Made by a program: the position numbers and the translations under genes. 64,000 nt of DNA, from the NCBI GenBank assembly GCA_030248195.1, contig JASAND010021436.1, forward strand, positions 62,001 to 126,000, read 5' to 3'. Below, piece after piece: positions 31,685 to 41,170 of the stretch; position 1 is the stretch's first letter; every line of letters starts with the position of its first letter. Source of the DNA: Trissonchulus latispiculum (taxonomy: Eukaryota; Nematoda; Enoplea; Enoplida; Ironidae). The notes beneath the pieces were generated by a model that was given only the letters and a program-made list of their open reading frames with translations, searched no databases and had not been told where the DNA came from.

Positions 31685-32367
31685 TATGGATGCATTTGTA
31701 TACATGTCCGATCGACACGCAGCAAATTTTAAAATTTTAAAAGATTTTAATTTTTAAGTTTTCAAAGGGTGGATTAAGGGGAACTAAAATAGTTTTGTCT
31801 TTAATTTTGTTGAAAAGTTGTATATTGGGTTTTCTGGATGGCTGAACACGAATCTGAAAACAGTTTTCCGATTCAGATTTTCTTTAACTATAGCTACAAA
31901 CTTAGATGTTAAGCGTACAACTTTAGCTTATTTCTAGCTAAAAAAACTTGTTCGAAAAACGGCTTTCAGATTCGTGTTCAGCGACCCTGAAAACTCCCGT
32001 ATACAAAGTTTTAACAAAATTGAAGAAAAAAGTTTTTGGTCCCATTGGTCCCCTTGAGTTTTTAGGGTCGCTGAACACGAATCTGAAAGCCGTTTTAATC
32101 CAGCTTTTTTAGCTAGAAATAGGCTAAAGTTGTAAGCTTATCATCTAAGTTTGTATCTTTAGTTAACAAAAAACCTGGATCGAAAAACGGTTTTCAGATT
32201 CGTGTTCAGCGATCTAGAAAATCCAGATATACAACGTCTCAACAAAATTAAAGACAAAGCTACTTTTAGTTCCCCTTGGTCCCCCTTGGAAAACTTGGAA
32301 ATTTTAAATTTTAAAATTTTAAAATTTTGTTGCAGAACGATCAGAAATGTACTAAAATGTATCCATA
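31685..32367. mobile_element. Foldback element, ~0.68 kb
   Basis: Two imperfect inverted arms meet at about 32015. Repeated blocks include GAACACGAATCTGAAA with its complement, four copies in all, and AAATTTTAAAATTTTAAAA near each outer end. A related half-element lies at ~58000-58200 inside another foldback. Confidence 0.75.
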
Positions 32368-34320
32368 GGTGTGCTCCGTAGGTTTGGAGGGGTTACCCAC
32401 CCACCCCTACCTGAGCTCAGCAACCCCCATAGGGTCTCACCCTCCCCCAGAATCCGGATTTTCAGTTTTTTGTGTGAAAAAAAACCAGAAAATTCCTGTT
32501 TTCCGGCGGCTTCCGATCGCCGATTCACCCCCCAAGATTCCGCCTCCGTCATATGTCTGGCCAAGTATTATTTATATATTGGTTGATGTATTATTATTTT
32601 GCTACACGTAGTATTATGTTAGTTGCTTGCTACTAAGTCAATATATATACATTACATATACATTTATATATACATTTCTATACATTACATATTTACAAGT
32701 TGTACATATGGTACATAATATTGGTTGACTAAAATACCAGTCGAATACCTACTGAAGAATATGTACTACAAAACCTGAAAACATAGTCCTACAAAACACG
32801 GTATATAATACAAACAAAGCATTGAATGCATACATTTGAAACTGCATAATGACCAAACCAAAATACGAAGCAAAATCAGAAAGTCTCACTTAAATCTTCA
32901 AAATCAGGTATTTGAGTCTGTATTTGTTGTAAATGATGAATACGATTGCATGCTACCACGTCATCGGTGACATCATATTAAGTTCTCGACCTTCCACAAA
33001 CTTCCGTTTGTTGGAGTCTCCTGCACTGAGCAGTTTTGAACCTGATCCAACAGTCATGGCAGGCATGGGCGATGTCTGAGAAAGCTTAATGGATTCTTTG
33101 GTCCATTTGTTCACTGTAACTGCACTGTTGGCACTGCAAGGAAACGACACAGCTATAATGTCAAATTTAAGTAACGAGCTGTACGACCGAAACCCTGAAA
33201 CAATTTCGTATATGATAGGCGATAGTGATTGTCCATTTGCCGGTGCAAATAAAATTGTGGGTTACGAAATAGTCCGTCTCGGTAGGCTCGGTGGTCCCGG
33301 TAAACGCGATGGAAATAAGCCAGGTAACTATTTGTACAATAGGCGGGGATGCCCTACTGACAAAATTCATGTTGCCTAATTTGCATAAACTTCTAATTTC
33401 TGTCAAACATTCACGTGTTTTCTAACATTTCCTTGTCTAAGTTTTCGTCTAGAAACTTGTACCTAATTTGCATAAACGAATTTGCATATTCCAAAATTGG
33501 GACTTTAAAAGGAGGATACGTTTCACTGTTGGGATACTCTAGTTGGATTTTTCAAGCCACGTTAGGTCATAATCTCGTTGGCGAGGCTTGTCATTGGCCG
33601 GCCTGGAACTATCTCCAGTCCAGGTTGCGTATCCAGCTTCAAGCGCACATCACCCCAGTAAAGGTCTTTGGTCGCCCATTATCCAGCCTCTGGGGCCAAA
33701 TCTTTACATATTGTTCTTGACACAGTGATCCAGTTTTCCAAAAATTACCGAAATCCCCCAGAAATTTTAATTTTGTCTCAAAGGTAATGTGCTTGCTCTG
33801 TGACCAGTCCAGAAAGAGTGTAAAGGTATAATCAGGTTTTTATCAAACTTTAACAATCAGTATTGTTTCCTTCCAGACTAATTGTTCTGCCGTTTTTCAT
33901 TGTTTCACTGTTATTAAATCTAAACTTTTCAAATATTGATGTAAATCAATAACTTCGGGTTAGGGGTGATTCAAAGCTCTTGGCCCGAAGACTCGGTGAC
34001 CCGATTATACAGTTACCCGACAGTAACGGTAAATGTCCGACATGCAAAAAGGCTACAAAAAATCCAAATGTTGTAGTGAACATGCAGAATTTAAAGTTCC
34101 CAGGCGCTTATATTCAACTTTCTGGCGGAAATAATTTAAAAAAAGAAATTCAAGTAAATTTAACCAGGCCTGCGCGGCTAGGCTGACCTTCACATCTGAA
34201 GGTCTGACTGGGTCGGCCCTTACCACCCGTGCCACCAATGAGGCCCGTGCCAGATGCGGTTTCAGCTGCAATGACCCAAAGATCAGAGAAAATTGAAGCA
34301 AGCTCAAGCAGACGTTGAAT
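32368..34320. other. Non-coding stretch
   Basis: No gene is supported. A short possible terminal exon on the minus strand (32953-33133) was considered and not accepted. Confidence 0.4.
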
Positions 34321-34329
34321 TAAGCTTGG

Positions 34330-34430
34330 TTTGACTGCTCCTTGGGTGGGTCAGTTGGTAGAGCGTAGGTGTATTAAACCGAAGAAAAGAGTGAGTTCGA
34401 TCTCAGGCAGTGATGTTTAGAGTCTGAGGT
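34330..34430 (+). repeat. tRNA-derived SINE fragment
   Basis: An A-box-like GGTCAGTTGGTAGAGCG and a B-box-like GAGTTCGATCTC are spaced as in a tRNA gene. The same family appears on the minus strand at 53125-53235. It is degenerate, so not a functional tRNA. Confidence 0.55.
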
Positions 34431-35281
34431 GCTGCAGGACATATGTTACGTTCGCCTCACGCCAAAGAAATTTGTATGATTAAAGGTCTATTATGCTCAC
34501 AGTTCTGAGGGAAGGGCACGCACCACTCCAACTTAGATACCAGGTCTGTACTAAGTTAAATCTTTACTATGAGACCTTGATTTGATTCAATTTGACGCTT
34601 ACTTGAATATTGGATTTTCTTTGCCCAAAGCCAAGTATGAACGAACGGAAGACATTGTGCCATTGAATGTTAGAGACATGACCTGTATCAAGATGGTATA
34701 TTTTAAAATTTAAAAATTGCTGCACACTTTTCACCTTAAATGCTCTCAAGACAGACTGGAATTTTGATGCAACCTTGCTTTTACTGACGGCAAAATGTTC
34801 ATTATTTCATCATATGTCTTTCGGGAACGCAAGAAAACCCTCCACATTTCTGACCCGGAGGCCATATTTATATCAACAATTATTTACTACTAATCAATCT
34901 TAGTGGGAGTGCTACACGACAGAACGGCTCCAAGAATTGAACTATTACGCCATACCTTTTTGCGTGATTTAAGACAAACCACACGTTTGTAGTAACGCAA
35001 GATTTGCTATGGAAGAATGCCAAACGTGGTCTGCGTCTTGTGAAAACGTAAACTTGAGAAAGGCCAAAAACTTTTAATTTAGTCCAGACGACAGCGTTCT
35101 GTTCTTTCCTGTTATTATCCCTGTAACAGAGATCAAGGTTATCAACGCCTAAACCCGGGTTCACTGACAAACTTTGACTAAAAGTGGGCTGTGCTTATAT
35201 AGAATTAATCAAGAGATTGGACTGAGAGCGGTTAAATCTAGCTTTCGCCATGTGATGCCAACAAAATATTGGAGATAAAAT

Positions 35282-35515
35282 TGTAGCGCTTCTACCAGGG
35301 TTGGTGGACCAGGAAGAAACCGAGGACAAGCCCTAACGGGAGGCGTCAGGCACCCTTGTACCCACGAAACCAGGACCTAGAAGAGAGAAGGGAAGAGGGA
35401 GGTTCAGCTTTTCACTCACCATTGAAAGTAAAGAATTGGCCCCGCCGGGGATCGAACCACGGCCCTTCTGCTCCGGAGTCAGACATGCTAACCACTACAC
35501 CACAGGGCCATCAGC
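35282..35515 (-). mobile_element. tRNA(Arg)-derived SINE, copy 1
   Basis: On the minus strand the head (35511 to ~35438) folds as a tRNA: a 7-bp acceptor stem, a GTAGTGGTTAGC A box, an anticodon loop CTCCGGA (CCG, Arg-like) and a GGTTCGATCCC B box. A ~150-bp body follows, ending near TGTAGCGCTTC at 35282. A second copy lies at 35777. Confidence 0.75.
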
Positions 35516-35776
35516 TGAACTCCCATATCAGGCTTATCAATCTTTCCTATGCCTGCTTCCCTTACATCTCCCCCGGGTTTCATTTAAGACGCGTCCCGCG
35601 GCTTACTCAACTCGGAATCGAAGCGAGAGCGCATCCAGCGCAGGGCATTCTGAGCCCAAGGGATCCGTGCTCCCCCGACACACGTTCCAGACCCCTTTAG
35701 ATCCAATCAACCAGAAGCAACTACTTGGGGACCGGAGACAGGAGTCCAATCCGGGTCCTGAGGCAGCCTCGACACA
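35516..35776. other. Non-coding spacer between two SINE copies
   Basis: No feature is recognised; base composition is more GC-rich than the flanks. Confidence 0.35.
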
Positions 35777-35959
35777 TGTAGCGCTTCTACCAGGGTTAGT
35801 GGACCAGGAAGAAACCGAGGACAAGCCCTAACGGGAGGCGTCAGGCACCCTTGTACCCACGAAACCAGGACCTAGAAGAGAGAAGGGAAGAGGGAGGTTC
35901 AGCTTTTCACTCACCATTGAAAGTAAAGAATTGGCCCCGCCGGGGATCGAACCACGGCC
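35777..35959 (-). mobile_element. tRNA-derived SINE, copy 2, interrupted by an LTR element
   Basis: Its body is nearly identical to copy 1, but it stops in the B-box region at 35959, exactly where the LTR of the Ty3/Gypsy element begins. A diverged A-box half of the same SINE type occurs beyond the Gypsy element at ~40196-40245. Confidence 0.75.
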
Positions 35960-36070
35960 TGTTATGTTCAGTCCAGCAACGACTACACATTAACTATAAT
36001 CCATAAACTAAGCCACATGGGCGATGCAATCAAAACTAACGTTTATATTTTTATAAACTATTTCATAACA
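35960..36070 (-). repeat. 3' LTR of the Ty3/Gypsy element, very short (111 bp)
   Basis: Read on the minus strand it starts TGTTATG and ends CATAACA, a 7-bp inverted terminal repeat of the TG...CA type. It contains a TATAAAAA box. The adjacent purine tract and the abrupt break in the SINE support both boundaries. No matching 5' LTR was found. Confidence 0.75.
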
Positions 36071-36085
36071 TTTTCTTCCCCCTTT
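36071..36085 (-). promoter_or_regulatory. Polypurine tract of the Ty3/Gypsy element
   Basis: On the minus strand AAAGGGGGAAGAAAA directly precedes the LTR, as required for plus-strand priming. Confidence 0.75.
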
Positions 36086-36093
36086 CTTCGAAG

Positions 36094-39000
36094 CTATTCA
36101 GGTCTCCAGAAAGCTTCGCGGTCTTGTCCAGGATTGAACTTGAGCGGCTTTTTCCTCTCGCGGCCAGATCGGCGAAGAGGCATAGGTCCTCCGGGTTCAG
36201 GTCCCGGAACGGGGCCTGGAATATTGGGCAGCGGCACCGGTTGAATATTAGGGGCCACCTGCACGGGATTTAACGGATGGGTAAGGTGAGGTGAAGGACC
36301 ACTGGACTTTGGCTCCTGGCTAAAATCCAATCCCAGAATCTGGTTAATGTGCCGTCGCCAATATTTGCCGGCCACTTTAACCACATAGGATACAGGGGTG
36401 GTTCTGTCCGAGATTATACCCTGGATCCATTCCGGCTTGGTCTTAGTGTAAGATTTTACCCACACTTTATCACCAACCCGGAACTCCCGTAGAGGCGAAG
36501 CAGGTTTAGGGAAAACAGGTTTATCGGAAGTGGAAGGAACCAACAAGGTTAGCTTCGTGCGAAGCTTGCGCCCAAACATTATTTCCGCCGGCGATCTCCC
36601 AGAGACGGAATGTGGGGTGGTCCGATACCCAAAAAGGAAAGTTGACAGCTTGACCACCTGCGGATCTTTGTTTTCTGTTAATTTCTTGAATGATCTTTTG
36701 AACGTACGGACAAAACGCTCTGCTGACCCATTTGTTTGTGGGTGGTATGGCGTCGCAAATATATGACGAATGCCCCATCCTTTCAGCGCTTGAGCAAGTG
36801 CGTAGGATCTGAAAGGAGGACCGTTGTCACTGACGATTTGCTTGGGATAACCAAAACGGCTGAATAATACCGTGAATGCATCAATGACACATTTGGCCGA
36901 AGTGTTACCAACAGGGAGGACTTCCGGCCATTTTGAGTGACTATCTATGATAATCAACCACATTTTGTTTTCAAAGGGACCTGCGAAATCCACGTGAAGG
37001 CGGGACCATGGCTCGCCGGTATCTGACCACTGGAAGACAGGTGCTGGTGATGGATTCGGTAATTCTTTCTTGCAAATGCTGCATGACTTCACCAAATCTT
37101 CTATGTCGGCGTCCAAGTGCGGCCACCAGAAATAGGACCTGGCTACAGCTTTGGATCTTACGATTCCACAATGTGAATTGTGAAGTTCTTTCAATACAGG
37201 ATTCCTGTACTTTGCTGGTATCACCACCCTAAGACCGTACATCAAGCAACCATTCACTATTGTGAATTTGCTTTGATTGTTGATGTACTGCCGTAGGCGT
37301 TTGTCTTCGGTTTTCTTCGGCCAACCATCCAGAACAAACGATTTGACTTGCTTCAAGATTTCGTCCTTTTCAGTCTCTTTGGCTATATCCTGTGCGGTAA
37401 CTGGCATTTCTTTGAGACAGAAGATACTTGCTTGTAATTTGTTAATAACGGAATCAAAATTCTGAGTAACTGCTTCCGTAGACGGCAACGGAAGACGTGA
37501 CAAAACGTCGGCATTAGCATTAGCAGATGAACTCCGAAAGCTGATGCTGTATTGATATCCCATTAGGATCAAAGCCCATCGTTGTAGTCTTGCCGCAGCT
37601 ATATCTGATATACCTGTTTTTGAACCAAAAATGGCTGTCAAAGGTTTGTGATCTGTTATTAGCTCAAACCTTCTGCCATACAGGTATTGATGATATTTCT
37701 TTACACCAAAAATTATCGACAACGCTTCTCTTTCTATTTGAGCGTAGTTTCTTTCGGCAGTGGACAAAGTCCTTGAGGCGTATGCAATAGGTCGTTCGGT
37801 GCCGTCGGGAAATACATGGGAGAGTACGGCTCCAATCCCTACAGCAGACGCGTCACAGGCCAATCGTAGCGGCAATGACTCGTCGTACAAAACCAGAACC
37901 GGCATTGAAGACAAGGCTTCTTTAAGTTTGGTGAAACAGGAGTCGTGCTTCTCAGACCAAAGCCATGGTTCATTCTTTCGAAGAAGATCGTTGAATGGTG
38001 CAATCAGAGTCGAAAGGTTTTCTACAAATCGACCGTAGTAGTTTACAGCGCCTAAAAATGCTCGCACTTCTTGGACATTTTTAGGTTTATCCATTTTCAG
38101 GATTGCTTCAAGCTTCTTAGATGATGCAGACATGCCATCTTTACTGAATGTCCGGCCAAGATATTCCACAACGTCCTGAAGGAATTTGCATTTCTCAAGA
38201 CGCAGCCGGATACCGTATTCCTTTAGTCTTTGAAGAACATTATCCAAGTTGTGCAGATGATCCTTTGTTGAATTTCCGGTGATGATAATGTCGTCGAGAT
38301 ATACAGCAACACCAGAAAGCCCTGTGAGGATTTGCTCCATGGTACGTTGATAAATTGCTGGCGCTGAGCTGACACCAAAAGGAAGTCTTTTGTAGCGATA
38401 CAACCCACGGTGAGTATTTATGACAATGTACTGTTTGGAATCCTCTTCCAGCTCCATCTGGAGGTAAGCATCTCTCAAGTCCAATTTCGAGAACTGGACT
38501 CCCCCTTGCAGTTTGGCTGACAGTTCATCCAACCGAGGGAGTGGATGTTGATCTACCTCCAGTACGGGATTCACTGTCAATCTGAGATCTCCGCACAGTC
38601 TGACTGCCCCAGTCGGCTTGATCACTGGAACAATCGGAGCAGCCCAATCGGATGTAGGGATGCTTTCGATGACCCCGGTTTGCTTTAAGCGGTCTAATTC
38701 TTCATCAATTTTATGCTTTATAGCAAACGGTACAGGTCTCGCTTTCAGAAATCTGGGTTTTGCATTAGATTGAATATGCAATCTTGCCTTGAAATGCTTA
38801 ATTGTTCCCAATTCTGGACGGAACAGCTCTTCGTGTTTCTTCAAAATCCCTTTTAATTCATTGCTTTGACTAACCTGGTTGCATGACCCGGTATACAGGA
38901 TTTGGTTCCAGTCCAAGCGAAAACATGAAAGCCAATTCCTTCCAAATAGATTAGGTCCTCTGCAGTCCACAACCAAAACAGGAACCAACCTTTCTTGATT

Positions 39001-39657
39001 ATTGACTTGAACAGTGACTTGGGCTTGTCCCAAAACAATAATTTCTTGGCCAGTGTAAGTTTTCAGTCTACACTGACTTGGTAGTAATGGCAACCCTTTC
39101 AATTTCTTTCGATACGTGTCTTTGTTGATAATGCTCCAGTCAGCTCCAGTATCGAGCTGCATTTCGATATCACTGCCGTTAATCAGTGTTTTCAAAGTTA
39201 AATTCCCATGCTTTGACTGGGACACGGCGTAAACATAGAATAAGTCACTTTCTGCCCCTGAAGAATTGCTGACAGTGTCCTCTTGTCTTTCAACTTTGTG
39301 AGCATTACCAACTTTTCGTTGAACTTTCTTGTTGCTGTGCCGCTTAGTCCGGCAAGCTTTTTCAATATGACCCGTCTTTCCACAGTTTCTGCAGTCAGTC
39401 TCTTTGTATCTGCAGTTGTTGGGATTGTGGCCATAATTACCACATCGATAACAGCTGGGAAACTGCTTGTACGAAGAACTGGATTTGGCGGGTTTGTTTT
39501 CTTTACGCACTTTGTAGATAGATGATGTGGACTTTGCGAAATTTTCTTGCTCCTTTTCAGCACTTTCTATTGTTTGGGCCAATTGGAAGGCGCGCTTTGG
39601 GGTTAATTCTCTTTCGGTGGGTGGGCGGTGGTGGTTTTTTTTTTTGAAATAACACAC
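36094..39657 (-). CDS. Ty3/Gypsy retrotransposon Gag(nucleocapsid)-Pol polyprotein, 5'-truncated
   Basis: This is one uninterrupted frame of ~1187 codons without an initiating ATG at its open end. Domains in order are a remnant of the Gag C-terminus; two CCHC zinc knuckles (residues ~69-82 and 89-102); retropepsin with D-T-G-A at ~169; reverse transcriptase with the Y-L-D-D box; RNase H with D-A-S and a T-D-H-K-P-L element; and integrase with an H-H-C-C zinc domain, a D-S-N/H-S-K-W-P core, D-N-G-P-P-F and a Glu in the following helix. A basic Pro-rich tail ends a few bases before the polypurine tract. All catalytic motifs look intact. No Env is present. The front of Gag and the 5' LTR are missing; the frame runs out into a homopolymer-rich, low-complexity region. 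Confidence 0.92.
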   Translation of the reverse strand: MCYFKKKNHHRPPTERELTPKRAFQLAQTIESAEKEQENFAKSTSSIYKVRKENKPAKSSSSYKQFPSCYRCGNYGHNPNNCRYKETDCRNCGKTGHIEKACRTKRHSNKKVQRKVGNAHKVERQEDTVSNSSGAESDLFYVYAVSQSKHGNLTLKTLINGSDIEMQLDTGADWSIINKDTYRKKLKGLPLLPSQCRLKTYTGQEIIVLGQAQVTVQVNNQERLVPVLVVDCRGPNLFGRNWLSCFRLDWNQILYTGSCNQVSQSNELKGILKKHEELFRPELGTIKHFKARLHIQSNAKPRFLKARPVPFAIKHKIDEELDRLKQTGVIESIPTSDWAAPIVPVIKPTGAVRLCGDLRLTVNPVLEVDQHPLPRLDELSAKLQGGVQFSKLDLRDAYLQMELEEDSKQYIVINTHRGLYRYKRLPFGVSSAPAIYQRTMEQILTGLSGVAVYLDDIIITGNSTKDHLHNLDNVLQRLKEYGIRLRLEKCKFLQDVVEYLGRTFSKDGMSASSKKLEAILKMDKPKNVQEVRAFLGAVNYYGRFVENLSTLIAPFNDLLRKNEPWLWSEKHDSCFTKLKEALSSMPVLVLYDESLPLRLACDASAVGIGAVLSHVFPDGTERPIAYASRTLSTAERNYAQIEREALSIIFGVKKYHQYLYGRRFELITDHKPLTAIFGSKTGISDIAAARLQRWALILMGYQYSISFRSSSANANADVLSRLPLPSTEAVTQNFDSVINKLQASIFCLKEMPVTAQDIAKETEKDEILKQVKSFVLDGWPKKTEDKRLRQYINNQSKFTIVNGCLMYGLRVVIPAKYRNPVLKELHNSHCGIVRSKAVARSYFWWPHLDADIEDLVKSCSICKKELPNPSPAPVFQWSDTGEPWSRLHVDFAGPFENKMWLIIIDSHSKWPEVLPVGNTSAKCVIDAFTVLFSRFGYPKQIVSDNGPPFRSYALAQALKGWGIRHIFATPYHPQTNGSAERFVRTFKRSFKKLTENKDPQVVKLSTFLFGYRTTPHSVSGRSPAEIMFGRKLRTKLTLLVPSTSDKPVFPKPASPLREFRVGDKVWVKSYTKTKPEWIQGIISDRTTPVSYVVKVAGKYWRRHINQILGLDFSQEPKSSGPSPHLTHPLNPVQVAPNIQPVPLPNIPGPVPGPEPGGPMPLRRSGRERKKPLKFNPGQDREAFWRPE

Positions 39658-40144
39658 AAAAAACTCTCGCGCGGGGCGGGGGGGGAGGAATGTACTTATT
39701 TCCTTTTTTCTTATTTCCTTCGGGGGCGACCCAAAAATTCTGCCAAGGTTGCGTCTTCCCGCTGGGTCCGATTGGAGTTTGTGGGTGTCCGCGCTATCAA
39801 AGGGGGTTGGGGTTTGGAATGGGGTACCAAAACAGTGGCGATAGGAGCATGGGTGGGTTCTTGCGGTTGGGCGGGGGCCGAAAAAAAGCGGGAAATCTGG
39901 TGGGAATTAGAACCCATACTGCTGATGATGATCATTTTCTTCTTATTGTTATCGGCTGTATCGTTAGGAGCGAAATAGGCTTCACAACGTTCATAGTAAC
40001 AGTCCCAGGGTTTGGTGTCAGGGTGAAAATTTCTCGATTTTCGGTGTGGGGTGCAGGGCTACAGTACGTTATATTTTTTATGTTCCGTCCACAACAAAAT
40101 AAAAATAATTTTAATTAAAAAACATAGCCACAGGGGCATAACAA

Positions 40145-40176
<32 letters not shown>

Positions 40177-40568
40177 CAAATATTATTTTTTTTTCTTGTG
40201 GTCCGGGGCCAAACACCTAACCACTACACCACACGGCCCTCCGCTCTACTACCCTTTTCAATTTTTCTTTTTTTCCTTTCCCTTCTTTTAATATAAAAAT
40301 ATTTTTTATTTTTTTTTTTTCTTTTTAATTTTTTTTTTAATATTTTATTATTAATTAATTTTTTATTTTATTTTTTAATTATTAGTTTTGGTTTTAATTT
40401 GACTGGTTTTGTTTTTTTTCTCTTTTATTTTTCTTTATAGTTTTTTTTGTATTTTAAAAAAAAGTAGACAAAACAAATTTTTTTTTTTATTTTTTATTTT
40501 TTTTCTTATATGTATTTTTGTTTTATTAATATATGTGTAAATATAACGTTATTTGTATAATCAGGTTT
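39658..40568. other. Low-complexity, T-rich region with a SINE remnant
   Basis: GC-rich odd sequence at ~39665-39930 is followed by long poly-T tracts at ~40150-40560. A tRNA A-box-like segment on the minus strand lies at ~40196-40245. No gene is seen. The homopolymers make assembly error plausible. Confidence 0.5.
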
Positions 40569-41170
40569 ATATGTGAAATAATTAGTTGTGCGTCAAACGT
40601 ACCATCAGTTTTACACTTATACTATTATCGCGTGGCTTCTCCATAATCGTAAGAGACTGCCAGAGCAATACCGTGTAGCAATACAACAATACGCTGTGAA
40701 AGCAATTTAGTTGCACATTGCAAATGATAGAAGTGTATACAGTTACACATAAACAGAAAATGTACATACAATCTATATAAGTAGTGCATGCGACCGTAAC
40801 CAGACCATATCCACACACTGTGCGGCTCGTCAGTGGTTCAGTGTGGAACACAGTTTTTTACAAATGTTTTTAAGAAAACCATAAAAATAAATGAAAAAGG
40901 TTTCGCCGCTGGTCGCCTCAAGAAGTGAAGTTAAACAAGCATAGATAGTGCTAAACGTATATTTCTATCCAATTTGACTTGTAAGCTGTAACCATCCGTC
41001 TAAAGGGGTGAAACTGAATTGTCTTGTTTTGGAGAGCTTTTCTACTGTTTTTAGGAAAAAACGTCTTAGTTTTCGGTTACTATATTGTTTATTCCTAAGT
41101 GTTTTTACTAATTTTGCGCTTTGTACAATGAAGTCTGTTTCATAATAGCTCAACTTAGAAATTCTACTTA
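40569..41170 (-). repeat. 602-bp direct repeat, 3' copy
   Basis: It covers the C-terminal end of the Penelope-like protein and its 3' UTR, and matches 44472-45073. Confidence 0.9.

Noticed and set aside
32953..33133. Possible C-terminal exon on the minus strand behind a good acceptor
   Set aside because: A short, low-complexity Ser/Lys peptide with no matching upstream exons in the surrounding 2 kb and no recognisable domain.
35438..35511. Functional tRNA-Arg gene
   Set aside because: It folds as a tRNA, but it has an anticodon-stem mismatch and is the head of a repeated SINE with a body and a second copy nearby.
35356..35831. Pro/Arg-rich plus-strand frames
   Set aside because: They run across SINE copies and spacer and show no codon or domain signal.
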